The notes below the pieces were generated by a model. It was not told the DNA's origin. It searched no databases and saw nothing but the letters and a program-made list of their open reading frames with translations. Positions 42,047-51,324 of a stretch of DNA of 64,000 nucleotides are shown piece by piece. A program made the position numbers and the translations under genes. The DNA comes from JAXLWB01 sp046328715 (GTDB lineage: Bacteria > Chloroflexota > Anaerolineae > Caldilineales > Caldilineaceae): the NCBI GenBank assembly GCA_046328715.1, contig JAXLWB010000002.1:62001-126000 (forward strand). The letters are read 5' to 3'. Position 1 is the stretch's first letter. The number at the start of each line of letters is the position of its first letter.

Positions 42047-43258
42047 ATGCAATCTCAACTCATCAAAAACAATTTCGGCATCAACACCACGGCCATCCAT
42101 GCCGGCGAATCTGCCGATCCAACCACTCGCGCCACATCGCCTAATCTTGTCATGTCGACCACCTACCTGGCCGACCCAGATGCCAGTTTTTCGGTGGAAG
42201 GCATGGAGGCGGATTCACCTTACTTTTACACCCGCTGGGGCAACCCAACCGTACGCCAACTGGAACAGAAGCTTTGTGCATTGGAGCGTGCCGAAGCCTG
42301 CGTCGCCTTTGGCAGCGGTATGGCAGCCATCAGCGCCCTGTTCTTCCATTTGCTGCGCAATGGCGACCATCTAGTGATGAGCGATGTGGCCTATGCCGCC
42401 GCCACCGAAATGACTAACGAGTTGCTGCCAAGTTTCGGCGTACAGGTAAGTAAGGTCGATATGTCGGATCTGGAGGCAGTGGCTGCGGCAATTCGACCTG
42501 ACACTAAGCTGGTTTATATTGAGACGCCTTGCAATCCCATTCTGCGCCTGACCGACATTGCAGCCGTTGCGCGGTTGGCCCACAATGTGGGTGCGCTGGT
42601 CGCTGTCGATTCGACCTTTGCCACGCCACTCGCCACTCGGCCACTCGAACTAGGAGCCGACTTTGTGGTGCATTCGCTGACTAAATACCTCTGCGGCCAC
42701 GGCGACGCGATTGGCGGTGCTCTGCTTGGGTCGGCGGCGATCCTAGAAAAGCTGCGTCAGCAGATTGCGATCCGCACCGGTGGCATTCTCAGCCCCTTCA
42801 ACGCTTGGTTGATTCTGCGCGGCATAGCGACATTGCCACTTCGTATGCGAGCACACGCCGAAAATGCACTACAGGTGGCCCAGTTCCTGGAATCACATCC
42901 CGCGGTCACACGCGTCATCTACCCAGGTCTGCCCTCCCATCCCCAACATGAACTGGCAAAAGAGCAAATGCGCAATTTTTCGGGCATGTTGACCTTTCAG
43001 GTCAAAGATGGAATGGAGACTGCCCGGAGATTGGCTGAGAAGCTCCAGGTCTTTCACTATGCGGTCTCGCTGGGTCACCATCGCAGCCTCATCTTCTATT
43101 TGGCAACCGATAGCTTGCAGGAATCTTCGTTTCGACTGCCGCCCAAACAACTGGAAAGTTTTCGGCACTTTGCTGGCAATGGAATCTTTCGCACATCGAT
43201 TGGACTGGAAGATGCCGAGGATCTATGCAAAGATTTGGAACAGGGATTAGGAGATTGA
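42047..43258 (+). CDS. Cys/Met metabolism PLP-dependent enzyme (gamma-lyase/cystathionine synthase type)
   Basis: 403-residue PLP enzyme of the cystathionine-gamma-synthase family. The PLP lysine lies in HSLTKYLCGHGD. The aspartate that holds the pyridine ring lies in VAVDSTFATP, and the tetramer signature YTRWGNPTVRQLE with SGMAAISA near residue 90 is also seen. Methionine gamma-lyase, cystathionine gamma-lyase and gamma-synthase cannot be told apart here. The C-terminal residues GLGD and the stop codon are encoded by a GGATTAGGAGATT word repeat. The neighbouring RidA gene, which clears enamine products of such lyases, favours a lyase role. Confidence 0.92.
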   Translation: MQSQLIKNNFGINTTAIHAGESADPTTRATSPNLVMSTTYLADPDASFSVEGMEADSPYFYTRWGNPTVRQLEQKLCALERAEACVAFGSGMAAISALFFHLLRNGDHLVMSDVAYAAATEMTNELLPSFGVQVSKVDMSDLEAVAAAIRPDTKLVYIETPCNPILRLTDIAAVARLAHNVGALVAVDSTFATPLATRPLELGADFVVHSLTKYLCGHGDAIGGALLGSAAILEKLRQQIAIRTGGILSPFNAWLILRGIATLPLRMRAHAENALQVAQFLESHPAVTRVIYPGLPSHPQHELAKEQMRNFSGMLTFQVKDGMETARRLAEKLQVFHYAVSLGHHRSLIFYLATDSLQESSFRLPPKQLESFRHFAGNGIFRTSIGLEDAEDLCKDLEQGLGD

Positions 43259-43273
43259 GAGATTAGGAGATTG
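43244..43273 (+). repeat. GATTAGGAGATT tandem word, spanning a stop codon and a ribosome-binding site
   Basis: Two tandem copies of the word ggattaggagattga / gagattaggagattg. The first encodes the last codons and stop of the PLP enzyme. The second supplies aggag 8 bases before the RidA ATG at 43276. Confidence 0.75.
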
Positions 43274-43275
43274 CG

Positions 43276-43752
43276 ATGAACCGACAGACGGTTTCAAGCG
43301 GCACAGTTTGGGAAGAGTTGGCTGGGTATAGTCGAGCCATAAAGGTGGGCAACCACATCTTTGTCTCGGGGACAACGGCGACAGATGGCGAGGGTCAGGT
43401 CGTCGGTGCGGGCGATCCGGCGGCACAGGCGCGCTTTATCCTCAACAAGATCGAGTCTGCTTTGCTCAAGTTGGGCAGCAAACTGGAAGATGTCGTGCGC
43501 ACGCGCATCTACATTCGTAACATCAACGATTGGGAAGCAGTGGCACACGTTCATGGCGAACGTTTTGCCCGTATCCGCCCTGCCAACACCCTGGTAAAAG
43601 CAGAACTGGTGGGCGACGATTATTTGGTGGAGATTGAAGCCGAGGCATTCGTCCAGGTCGAGCGAACGGATGCAAGTCTCGATCTGTCGGCTGTGATCGG
43701 CATCCCCAAGCCAGAGACGACGGACCCCTTCTCGGTCAAAATGCCGGAGTAG
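43276..43752 (+). CDS. RidA family enamine/imine deaminase
   Basis: 158-residue RidA/YjgF-family protein, slightly long because of a 35-residue C-terminal tail. Typical segments are AIKVGNHIFVSGTTATD, the long helix AQARFILNKIESALLKLGSKLEDVVRTRIYI, and ELVGDDYLVEIEAEAFVQ. The Arg that binds the carboxylate in active RidA is present in the segment TRIYIRN. RidA hydrolyses reactive enamines such as 2-aminoacrylate released by PLP lyases. It lies directly behind the PLP enzyme, which is the expected source of its substrate. Its ribosome-binding site comes from a repeat word. Confidence 0.9.
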   Translation: MNRQTVSSGTVWEELAGYSRAIKVGNHIFVSGTTATDGEGQVVGAGDPAAQARFILNKIESALLKLGSKLEDVVRTRIYIRNINDWEAVAHVHGERFARIRPANTLVKAELVGDDYLVEIEAEAFVQVERTDASLDLSAVIGIPKPETTDPFSVKMPE

Positions 43753-43795
43753 CGATTGCGGATTGCGGATTGACTCGCCACCCGCCACTCGCATT
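43753..43795. repeat. GCGGATT word repeat, single arm
   Basis: gcgattgcggattgcggattg directly after the RidA stop, followed by gccacccgccactcgc. No matching arm is found. It belongs to the same class of short degenerate tandem words. Confidence 0.5.
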
Positions 43796-43831
43796 CTCAT
43801 CTTGACCTGTGATTTGATAGGATAGTTTTGA

Positions 43832-44842
43832 ATGATGCGCTTTTCACTTCGCCTGAACAACGACCTCACCATTCCTGAGTATGTTCAGCTTGCTCAAGTG
43901 GCCGAAGCGGTGGGTTTTGACCAATTTTGGGTGAGCAATGACCTCTTCCTGCGCAGTTGCCCGGTGATCCTTGCGGCAATAGCCCAAGCAACAAAAAAAA
44001 TAGAAATCGGCTCTTGCATCCTCAACCCCTACACGATTGACCCATCCGAAATTGCGATGATGGCAGCAACCCTGGACGAGTTAAGCGGCAACCGCTTCAA
44101 TCTAGGATTGGCGGCTGGCGCAGGGGATTTTCTACAGTGGGTAGGCATTGAACAGGAGAGACCGCTCGCCGCGGTGCGGGAGACGATTCAAGCAGTGCGG
44201 CAACTTCTGGCCGGAGAGCGTGCGCCATTTGCCGGTGAGTTTTTACAATGGAGTGATGAAGCATACCTGCGTTTCAAAGCGCCCAGGATCACGCCGATTT
44301 ATATAGGCGCAATGGGGCCAAAAATGTTGCAGTTGACAGGTGAAATCGCAGATGGTGCGCTCCCGCTTCTCTTCCCACCCGAACACTACTTCACTGTAAA
44401 GCCCCATATTGACGCAGGACTCACAATGCGCGCCCAAAGGGTACCCACACAACTTGACACTTTCGATCTAGCCGCCTGCATTTGGGTCTCCTTATCCGAC
44501 GATCCAGCAGCGGCGCGGCGACCGCTAGCGCAGAAGATCGCCTACTACGGTCACGCATTGGGCGATCTGATCCTACAGCGTCTCGGCGTAGCGCGTGAGG
44601 AGTTTGTCCCCATCGAACATGCGATCATGGTAGAGCGGGACGAAGAGAAGGCGATTGCGATGGTGGATGAGCGCATGTTACACATTGGGGTCGTGGGAAC
44701 GGCGAATAATGTAATCGAGCGGCTAGAACCACTGGTTGCGGCGGGCGTGCGCCACTTGAGCTTCGGTCCACCGTTAGGGCCAGAACCGATTCGGGCAATC
44801 CGGATGTTAGGTGAGGTGATCTCACATTATGCCAATTTTTGA
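43832..44842 (+). CDS. Luciferase-like (LLM class) flavin/F420-dependent oxidoreductase
   Basis: 336-residue TIM-barrel oxidoreductase of the bacterial luciferase superfamily. Recognisable parts are the N-terminal VQLAQVAEAVGFDQFWVSNDLF, the NPYTIDPSEIAMMAATLDELSGNRFNLGLAAG segment and the barrel-end GPKMLQLTGEIADGALPL. This pattern is nearest to methylene-tetrahydromethanopterin-reductase-like proteins, which use F420 or FMN. The substrate is unknown. It follows RidA by 79 bp in the same orientation, so a role in breaking down peptides or thio-amino acids is possible. Start ATG 43832 or 43835. Confidence 0.87.
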   Translation: MMRFSLRLNNDLTIPEYVQLAQVAEAVGFDQFWVSNDLFLRSCPVILAAIAQATKKIEIGSCILNPYTIDPSEIAMMAATLDELSGNRFNLGLAAGAGDFLQWVGIEQERPLAAVRETIQAVRQLLAGERAPFAGEFLQWSDEAYLRFKAPRITPIYIGAMGPKMLQLTGEIADGALPLLFPPEHYFTVKPHIDAGLTMRAQRVPTQLDTFDLAACIWVSLSDDPAAARRPLAQKIAYYGHALGDLILQRLGVAREEFVPIEHAIMVERDEEKAIAMVDERMLHIGVVGTANNVIERLEPLVAAGVRHLSFGPPLGPEPIRAIRMLGEVISHYANF

Positions 44843-44934
44843 AAACCTGAGTGGCACTCTGAATTTGTAAAACGAGGAGTGGTACTCAAGATTTTCACCA
44901 CAGCCATACGATCATCTTTCCTGCTGTCACCTTA

Positions 44935-45276
44935 TCACCTTTTCGCCTCTTCCCACGGAATCGGACTCACATCATCGTGTTTCAATGTACGTGATCCAGT
45001 GCGATCAATGCGCATGATCAGACGGCACGCTGGGTCGGGACAGGTGACGCGCGAGTCGGTTTCCATCCAATCGGCGGGATGATTATATCGTTGTTTTGCG
45101 GGAAGCAGTGGAATCGCCGACTGCAGGGCGTAAAGGCAAAAGTCGGCACCGGAGGGCAGCGAAATCTTGCCGCCTTTCATGTAGAAGCAGTCACCCACTT
45201 TCATGTTGCACGTGCAGTTGCCTTCGATGGCTTCTACTACAACGGTGAGATCGTAAAGATCAAATTGATCGGACAT
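44935..45276 (-). CDS. TIGR04076 family Cys-rich protein
   Basis: 113-residue protein. The pattern LTVVVEAIEGNCTCNMKVGDCFYMKGGKISLP and SGADFCLYALQSAIPLLPAKQR is characteristic of the TIGR04076 family, which has no assigned function. Conserved cysteines (CTC, DCF, FCL, CPDPACR) suggest metal binding or redox chemistry. I chose ATG 45276, preceded by aaagga; the upstream in-frame start at 45312 lacks support. The GNAT gene ends 9 bp upstream of the longer frame, so the two minus-strand genes may be co-transcribed. Confidence 0.8.
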   Translation of the reverse strand: MSDQFDLYDLTVVVEAIEGNCTCNMKVGDCFYMKGGKISLPSGADFCLYALQSAIPLLPAKQRYNHPADWMETDSRVTCPDPACRLIMRIDRTGSRTLKHDDVSPIPWEEAKR

Positions 45277-45321
45277 AGAATTCCTTTCTCCGCTTGTTTT
45301 TTTAGGGTTCAACTTATTTTT

Positions 45322-46455
45322 CTACTCTTCACTGGTATAAAGTCGGTAGCGTTGCTCTGGTTGCGCGCCCATTGCCTCTAAAAAGGCGGCTGCCTCTGAA
45401 TCCTCAACCACCGGCCCGATGGCTAAATGGCTCCAACCTTGCTCTCCTGCAAATTTTAGGGCAGCTTGCCATAGCTGCCTCCCAACTCCCTGATGTCGCC
45501 AATCCGGATCTACAGTGCCTAGGAGCATGCGCCCTGCTTTTACAGGTTGCCTGAACAGCCAGTGCAGCCAAAGGCGCTGAAGCGGGTTCCGCCCCCCTTT
45601 GGCGCGGCAGAGTGCCTTGCCCAGATCTGGTTGTAGAAGTACAAGACCTATCGGAACATTCTCGTGCCAGAGGGTCAACGCATTGAATGGGGCACAACTC
45701 CATTGGCGCAGCAGATAGGCTGCCTCGGCTCGCTCTGGTGGAGCGAACTCGGGATGGTCAAGGTAGGCGGATTGAAACAAAGGAAATAAGTCACCTAGCA
45801 GGCGTTGAGGATCGATCACTTCGATTCGCCCTAATGTTTGCGGCTCGGATTGGATCAATTGTTCTGCGACAATGTCAATATGATACAAACGCATCTCTAG
45901 CAGGGGAGTCATGACCGACTCAACTAGCTCAGTCACATAGGGCGGATTATAAGGTGTAAAGAAGGGAGGAACACGGTCAAAACAATTGCAGAGGATGCCC
46001 GTACGAGGGTCGTGAGGCGAAAGTCCGGTTGGGCCGACGATGCGAAAGCACTCGTAGCCTGCGATCTGCTCCTGTAGGGCTGCGTACAGACGTTCCATCG
46101 TCTCTTCATGGTTGATGCAATGCAACAATGCTGCATAGGCAGTGCCATCGCTCCGGTCCGGATCGATCAGGCCAACAACCGCAGCGACCTTTTGCTCCAT
46201 CGAGGCAACTGAGGGAAGGTCATAACCGCCTTCCTTGCTGCGTCGGGAGCGAGGTAGCGCTTCTAGGGAAAGTAGAAAACGTTGTCGCCGTTCGAAGTAT
46301 GGATCGTTGGTGGTAACAAGGTCGCCACGAAGCGGTTGATAAAGAAACGGTGCCCAACGACGATCCGACTCATATATAGACCACCAGTGGCGCACAAATG
46401 AACCACGCTCCCACCACCCTTCAGCAAGCTGTGTTGAGTAATTGATATAGTCCAT
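45322..46455 (-). CDS. GNAT family N-acetyltransferase with unknown N-terminal half
   Basis: 377-residue protein. The last 140 residues are a GNAT fold: the acetyl-CoA pyrophosphate loop is DPDWRHQGVGRQLWQAAL, preceded by a strand ending RMLLGTVD and followed by AIGPVVEDSEAAAFLEAMGAQ. The first 230 residues, starting MDYINYSTQLAEGWWERG, are rich in Trp/Tyr, match no family I recognise, and may be a second degenerate GNAT half. The substrate is unknown. The gene points away from the candidate origin. ATG 46455 has no strong ribosome-binding site. Confidence 0.8.
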   Translation of the reverse strand: MDYINYSTQLAEGWWERGSFVRHWWSIYESDRRWAPFLYQPLRGDLVTTNDPYFERRQRFLLSLEALPRSRRSKEGGYDLPSVASMEQKVAAVVGLIDPDRSDGTAYAALLHCINHEETMERLYAALQEQIAGYECFRIVGPTGLSPHDPRTGILCNCFDRVPPFFTPYNPPYVTELVESVMTPLLEMRLYHIDIVAEQLIQSEPQTLGRIEVIDPQRLLGDLFPLFQSAYLDHPEFAPPERAEAAYLLRQWSCAPFNALTLWHENVPIGLVLLQPDLGKALCRAKGGRNPLQRLWLHWLFRQPVKAGRMLLGTVDPDWRHQGVGRQLWQAALKFAGEQGWSHLAIGPVVEDSEAAAFLEAMGAQPEQRYRLYTSEE

Positions 46456-46585
46456 AAAAACGTTTACGCATTGTCTCTAACGGGCAACGGATAGATAGCT
46501 GAGAGATTCATTCTTAGTTGCTTAGCTTTTCCAAAGGATTCTTCAAAACAATAAAGGTTGAGTAAGTCATTCGCTTGTAGCCTCT

Positions 46586-46930
46586 TGTTATAAAATTATT
46601 CCTTAAAACTGCACTTACTATTTATAGATAATTTAGTGTAGTCATTAATGGATTGTGGATAACATTGTGTATAAGTCGCCAGTTGTGGAAAAGTCCGCGC
46701 AAATGTGGGGACAAGTTTGTAGGCAGCAAAACTTAACATCCGCAACATAAATTCCAAACGTTAAAATTTTGAAGCTCATCAAATTTCGCAAAAGGATTCC
46801 TACATTTATATGTTGGGTTATATTAAACTTTGTGCCCCAATATATTGCGTCGAACAATTGTTCTAAAGCTACAACTTGACAATAATCAATCCTTTTAGGC
46901 TGTTTTGAGACTTAGCCTGCATTGTCCACA
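46586..46930. other. oriC: Candidate oriC with DnaA-box cluster
   Basis: The 1.14-kb gene-free region upstream of dnaA contains DnaA boxes. TGTGGATAA (46654-46662) is a perfect TTATCCACA box on the minus strand. TGTGTATAA (46666-46674) and TGTGGAAAA (46684-46692) follow in the same orientation, and TGTGGGGAC (46704-46712) is weak. TTGTCCACA (46922-46930) lies in the other direction. An AT-rich stretch (46586-46640) next to the cluster could be the unwinding element. Position beside dnaA supports an origin. Replication asymmetry was not measured. Confidence 0.65.
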
Positions 46931-47594
46931 GTAGGATTGTCTGATATACTGTACTAACTGAGCAATAAACAAGCAACCCGGTGGCGACTTATTAATGCCA
47001 ATTGCTATTTCAAGCTTCAAATGTTCTTTTTGGTTCGGAGCTAAAATTCCTGGCTACAGATGCAGAGAGCGATTGGTAGAAGGTGCCGCAATCTATGGCA
47101 TAGTGATCTAGATCACCCTTTGCAGTAGGGAGTGTTCGGAGCTAAGCTCCATTGGTAATCACTTCCCAGCAGGAGTCTACGAAAGGGCTAAGTCAAAACG
47201 GAATTTGTACTTTCCTCCTTAAGCTGTTTATGTTCATGTTGTTACTCCTAAACACTACAGACTGGCCTTCCCTGCACCCTGGCTAGTCAAACATTCGAAA
47301 TAACTTAAATATTGACTGGATGCGGATGCGGTCATGGCAACTTAGACTGGCGTTACATCCTTTCCATCAAACGTTACGGCTGGAGTTGAACAATGTTCAT
47401 CTTCCCTGTTTCATATTCCCTCCAATAGGGAAAGCACGACAAGCAGTTTAGAAAAGAACGATATCCTATTATATAGCATTGAGTTTGCTGAGGGCACTCT
47501 CTGCTCCAAACTAATTAACCCTAAGGGTCAGAACATCATCACCCGTGACGTTCATGCGTCACTCCACAGGACCCGATCTGCCCGGAGGTCATTC
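46931..47594 (+). other. Long non-coding leader region of dnaA
   Basis: No gene is seen. Small palindromes are present: gtgatctagatcac near 47101, ggagctaagctcc near 47138, and gtgacgttcatgcgtcac near 47545. No promoter is clear enough to call. The region ends in the strong ribosome-binding site ggaggt at 47584-47589. Confidence 0.4.
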
Positions 47595-49379
47595 ATGTCT
47601 TGGAATGATATGTCTCAATATAGTCAGAATCGTAAACCGTATGTCAAGGCGGAAAAAAGGAGAGAAGAAAACTACAACATTCAAAACTTCACTTGGGACT
47701 CATCTTTAAAAATTGAAAAAGAGGGTGAAATCCGCAGTGTACCTGCGCTCCCCCCCTCTGTTGAGCTACAATTCGAATCATCACTTGATGAAGCGCTATT
47801 GGATGAGGCGTCATTAGATGACGTGTCATTAGATGACGCCTCACTCAGTGACAAAGCACACGAACTATTTGCGGCATTTGATAATGACGACATCGCAGAC
47901 ATAGCCGCCCCGGGCAGGAAAGCGGCACGGATGAATCCGCACGAGGTCTGGAAAAAGGCACTCAGCCAACTAGAGATGCAACTTCCTGCCAGCACATTTA
48001 ATACCTGGGTGCGCGACTCATTCGTACAAGCCTATGAAGATGGTGAGTTTATCATCTGTTCCAACAACGCTTATGCGCGCGATTGGCTACAGAATCGATT
48101 GCGGCAGATGATCAAGCGTATTCTTTCCAGCATTGTGGGCCGCCAAATTCAGGTCCAATTTACGGTTCAACCGCAGCGCCTTGTCGATAGCAAAGGCGTT
48201 ACCAATACACCGCTTTACACCATTGCAAACCAGGAAGAGCCAGAACCCAAACTCTCGGAGAGGGAGAGTTTACCCTTTAGCTCCATGGCGTCGATTCCGG
48301 GCAACAGCCCTATTCATACTGCTGGTGCTCATACTGTGAGTCGCCAACCATTCGCACAGACTGGGTTGAAGCCTAGCTATGCCTTCGATACATTTGTCGT
48401 GGGCAAGCACAATCAGCTTGCCAGCGCGGCGGCGATGTCGATTGTCGACAAACCAGGCAAACGATTTAACCCACTCTTCGTCTACGGCGGCGTAGGTTTG
48501 GGCAAGACCCACCTACTTCATGCGGTCGGCAACCGACTCTATCAGCGTGGCTTCAAAACGCTTTACTGCACCTCGGAGCAGTTTACAAACGACCTGATCA
48601 CAGCCATTCGCAATCAGAGCACCGACGATTTTCGCAACAAATATCGCGAGCTCGATGTGCTGCTGATCGATGACATTCAATTCATCGGTGGGAAGGATAG
48701 CACCCAGGAAGAGTTTTTCCACACCTTCAATCACCTCTTTAATTCAGGCAAGCAGGTAGTGATCAGCAGCGACAAGTTGCCCAAATCGGTGCCTACCCTC
48801 GAAAATCGCTTACGCAGCCGCTTTGAGGGCGGGTTGCAGGTCGATATTTCCCAGCCTGATTTTGAGACCCGCGTAGCGATCTTGGAGGCCAAGGCACGCG
48901 ATCGCCATTTCGACATCAGTCTTGAAGTGCTCAAGGAGATCGCCGGCCGAGTAGAGAGCAATGTGCGCGAGTTGGAGGGGGCACTCAATAAGCTGGCAAT
49001 TCAGGCCGAGCTCTTCCACAGCCATTTAGATGTGGGCATGGCGCGCCACATTTTGCAGGACCTGAATCCAGAACGGAAACCTTGCACGCCCAATCAGGCG
49101 ATTGAAATCGTGGCCCGCCACTATCGGCTCACCGCGGACGATCTATTGGGTCAGCGCCGCACCAAAGAGATTGCGCACGCACGCCATGTTACGATGTATC
49201 TCCTGCGCACGATCCATCACCTGTCGCTGCCAACGATCGGTCAACAGTTGGGTGGACGCGATCATACGACCATCAGTCATGGCATCGAAAAGGTCGAAAA
49301 AGAGCAAACCAAGGACGAACTACTGCGCCGAGAGTTAATTTTGCTGCGCGAAAAAATTCATAACACACAATTGCCTTGA
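47595..49379 (+). CDS. dnaA: Chromosomal replication initiator DnaA with acidic N-terminal extension
   Basis: 594-residue DnaA, about 110-130 residues longer than usual. Residues 115-195 are the usual domain I (NPHEVWKKALSQLEMQLPASTFNTWV), then a linker and the AAA+ domain with Walker A GGVGLGKT (298-305) and Walker B DVLLIDDIQF. The C-terminal box-binding domain has the signature GGRDHTTISHGIEKV. The extra N-terminus begins basic and Tyr/Asn-rich, followed at 63-86 by an acidic five-residue repeat (LDEAL, LDEAS, LDDVS, LDDAS, LSD) encoded by 15-bp near-tandem repeats. A strong ribosome-binding site sits 5 bases before ATG 47595, so the extension is real as sequenced. The gene lies beside a DnaA-box cluster. 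Confidence 0.95.
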   Translation: MSWNDMSQYSQNRKPYVKAEKRREENYNIQNFTWDSSLKIEKEGEIRSVPALPPSVELQFESSLDEALLDEASLDDVSLDDASLSDKAHELFAAFDNDDIADIAAPGRKAARMNPHEVWKKALSQLEMQLPASTFNTWVRDSFVQAYEDGEFIICSNNAYARDWLQNRLRQMIKRILSSIVGRQIQVQFTVQPQRLVDSKGVTNTPLYTIANQEEPEPKLSERESLPFSSMASIPGNSPIHTAGAHTVSRQPFAQTGLKPSYAFDTFVVGKHNQLASAAAMSIVDKPGKRFNPLFVYGGVGLGKTHLLHAVGNRLYQRGFKTLYCTSEQFTNDLITAIRNQSTDDFRNKYRELDVLLIDDIQFIGGKDSTQEEFFHTFNHLFNSGKQVVISSDKLPKSVPTLENRLRSRFEGGLQVDISQPDFETRVAILEAKARDRHFDISLEVLKEIAGRVESNVRELEGALNKLAIQAELFHSHLDVGMARHILQDLNPERKPCTPNQAIEIVARHYRLTADDLLGQRRTKEIAHARHVTMYLLRTIHHLSLPTIGQQLGGRDHTTISHGIEKVEKEQTKDELLRRELILLREKIHNTQLP

Positions 49380-49751
49380 TTGCTACTCGGTTTGCTTGCG
49401 TGAAACTATCAAGTACAGTACACTATATACTGAACGCAACAGCGACTTAATGGAACAAGACGCTGGACTTTACTTTGTGAGTTCCATCCTAGAAGACATT
49501 TCGATACATTCTCACAAACAAAGTCCGAAAAACTATAGAGCAGTTGCTTTGGGAACTTAGAGATTTCGTATACCATCTTTACCAGGTTAGCCAAACCCAA
49601 GAATATCGGAATCAGCATTCTCAAACAAATAGGTTATATGCACCTGTCGATGTAGAAAAGTCAACGTTGACCGTACTACTTGGCGACATGCAAAAGCCCT
49701 ATCGCCGAGTAAGATAGAAGCAGATCTGTACAAAAAGCTTTGGAGCACCCC
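49380..49751. other. dnaA-recA intergenic region
   Basis: 372 bp with no gene. It holds a small hairpin (cttggcga 49678-49685 with tcgccgag 49703-49710) in the likely recA leader. No SOS box of the E. coli or B. subtilis type was seen. Confidence 0.4.
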
Positions 49752-50793
49752 ATGGCAAATGATGGCCGTCAAAAAGCCCTTGAAAATACACTAGCTGGAC
49801 TCAATAAAAAATACGGTGAAGGGACCGTCATGAAGTTGGGGGAAGCGTCGAAGATGCAGGTGGAGTCTATTCCAACCGGTAGCCTGAGCTTGGATATCGC
49901 CCTCGGCGTGGGAGGCATCCGCGCGGGCGTATCATCGAGATCTATGGACCGGAGAGCAGTGGCAAGACGACCGTCTGCCTTCATGCGATTGCCGAGGCAC
50001 AACGTGCAGGTGGCATGTGCGGCTTCATCGATGTGGAACATGCGCTGGATCCTAGCTATGCAGCCAAGATCGGGGTGGATGTGAATAATCTCTATGTCTC
50101 ACAACCCGATACGGGCGAGCAGGCGCTGGAGATTGCCGAAGCTTTGGTGCGCAGCGGTGCGATGGATGTGGTGGTAATCGATTCGGTGGCGGCTCTGGTG
50201 CGCGCGCTGAGATCGAAGGCGAGATGGGCGACTCACATGTTGGTTTGCAGGCACGGTTGATGAGTCAGGCGCTGCGCAAGCTGACCGGTGTGATCAAGTC
50301 GAGTGGCACCTGTATGATCTTCACCAACCAGCTCCGTCAGAAGATCGGCGTGATGTTTGGCAACCCGGAGACGACGACCGGTGGTATGGCGCTGAAGTTC
50401 TATGCCAGCGTGCGCTTGGACATTCGCCGCATCGAGTCGATCAAACAAGGCACCGATGTGGTGGGCAACCGCACCCGTGTAACGGTGAAGAAGAACAAGG
50501 TCGCCCCACCCTTCAAAGTGGCCGAGTTTGACATCATGTACAACGAGGGCATCAGCACCGTCGGTGATCTGATCGATCTGGGTGTGGAGTATGATGTGAT
50601 CGCCAAGCGTGGCGCTTTCTTCAACTTTGGCGATGTGCGTCTCGGTCAAGGCCGTGAGAATGCCAAGGAGTTCCTGCGCCAGAATCCGCAAATTGCCAGT
50701 GAGATTGCGCAATTGGTGCGTGGCCGTGTTGGGCTCGTCGAGCGCTCTGCAAATGGCTCCGCCAAGGGGGCAGCAGACGTCGATGACGAATAG
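49752..50793 (+). pseudogene. recA: recA, reading frame broken by two single-base deletions
   Basis: RecA recombinase, spread over three frames. Frame one (from ATG 49752, ggag at 49742-49745) runs to DIALGVGGI. A C is missing near 49919-49922, where relatives read GGIPRGR. The second frame covers Walker A GPESSGKTT through VVVIDSVAALV. A second C is missing near 50200, where VPRAEIEGEMGD is expected. The third frame runs to the stop at 50793 and contains QALRKLTGVIKSSGTCMIFTNQLRQKIG. Restoring both bases gives a normal 347-residue RecA. The protein sequence in all three parts is fully conserved, so the breaks look recent or artefactual. Confidence 0.9.
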
Positions 50794-51216
50794 TTATTCT
50801 ATTGTTCCATTATAATACTTGCAATTGACACAAGACTGTTTGATTTGTGAAACATCCTCCTCGGTAGAGACGGGTGCATAGCGTGTAGTAAAGTGATTTT
50901 GAGTTCAACTATGTAACGAGGGTAGAACTGGTAAATTATTTGACTATCTTCCTACCCGTACTCGATTACAGTTCTTTGCATCTCGATCCTTGCTTTCACG
51001 ATCAACGGTTGTACTGTAACTGTCTGAATAGTGGGATTTTCCGTAACTAGCACAATGAGCATCAGTAGACGCTTATAAAGTTTGCTGGTTATAGGAAAAT
51101 TCGAGTTTCATTCAACACTCAGTATTGATGCGAATCAGGCAATTCTGACGAGCTGGGTTCGTTCCAGGTCGCAGTCTACCGTCTGCAAAAGGCATCGTGT
51201 GAACTTGCTATGTATG

Positions 51217-51244
51217 CGCTGTGGCGTACGCCACAGCGTTTTTT
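51217..51244 (+). terminator. Strong intrinsic terminator with no gene in front
   Basis: A 22-nt perfect palindrome (cgctgtggcgt / acgccacagcg, 51217-51238) is followed by six T. It ends a stretch of 420 bp after recA that contains no protein gene, so it terminates either recA or an unannotated RNA. The remaining 80 bp lead to rny. Confidence 0.75.
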
Positions 51245-51324
51245 ATTTATCCGATGCTCGCCCAAAGGATGGTACTTGTACCTCTACGGAAGCACATTTA
51301 CAACAACATGCGGGAAACTAATTT

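Noticed and set aside
49380..49751. LexA/SOS box before recA
   Set aside because: Neither CTG-N10-CAG nor GAAC-N4-GTTC type sites stand out in the region.
49915..50205. Programmed frameshifting in recA
   Set aside because: No slippery heptamer or downstream pseudoknot is evident, two separate sites would be needed, and tuf shows the same kind of loss.
50794..51216. 6S-like or other known RNA gene
   Set aside because: No long bulged duplex typical of 6S RNA and no other conserved RNA pattern could be recognised by eye.
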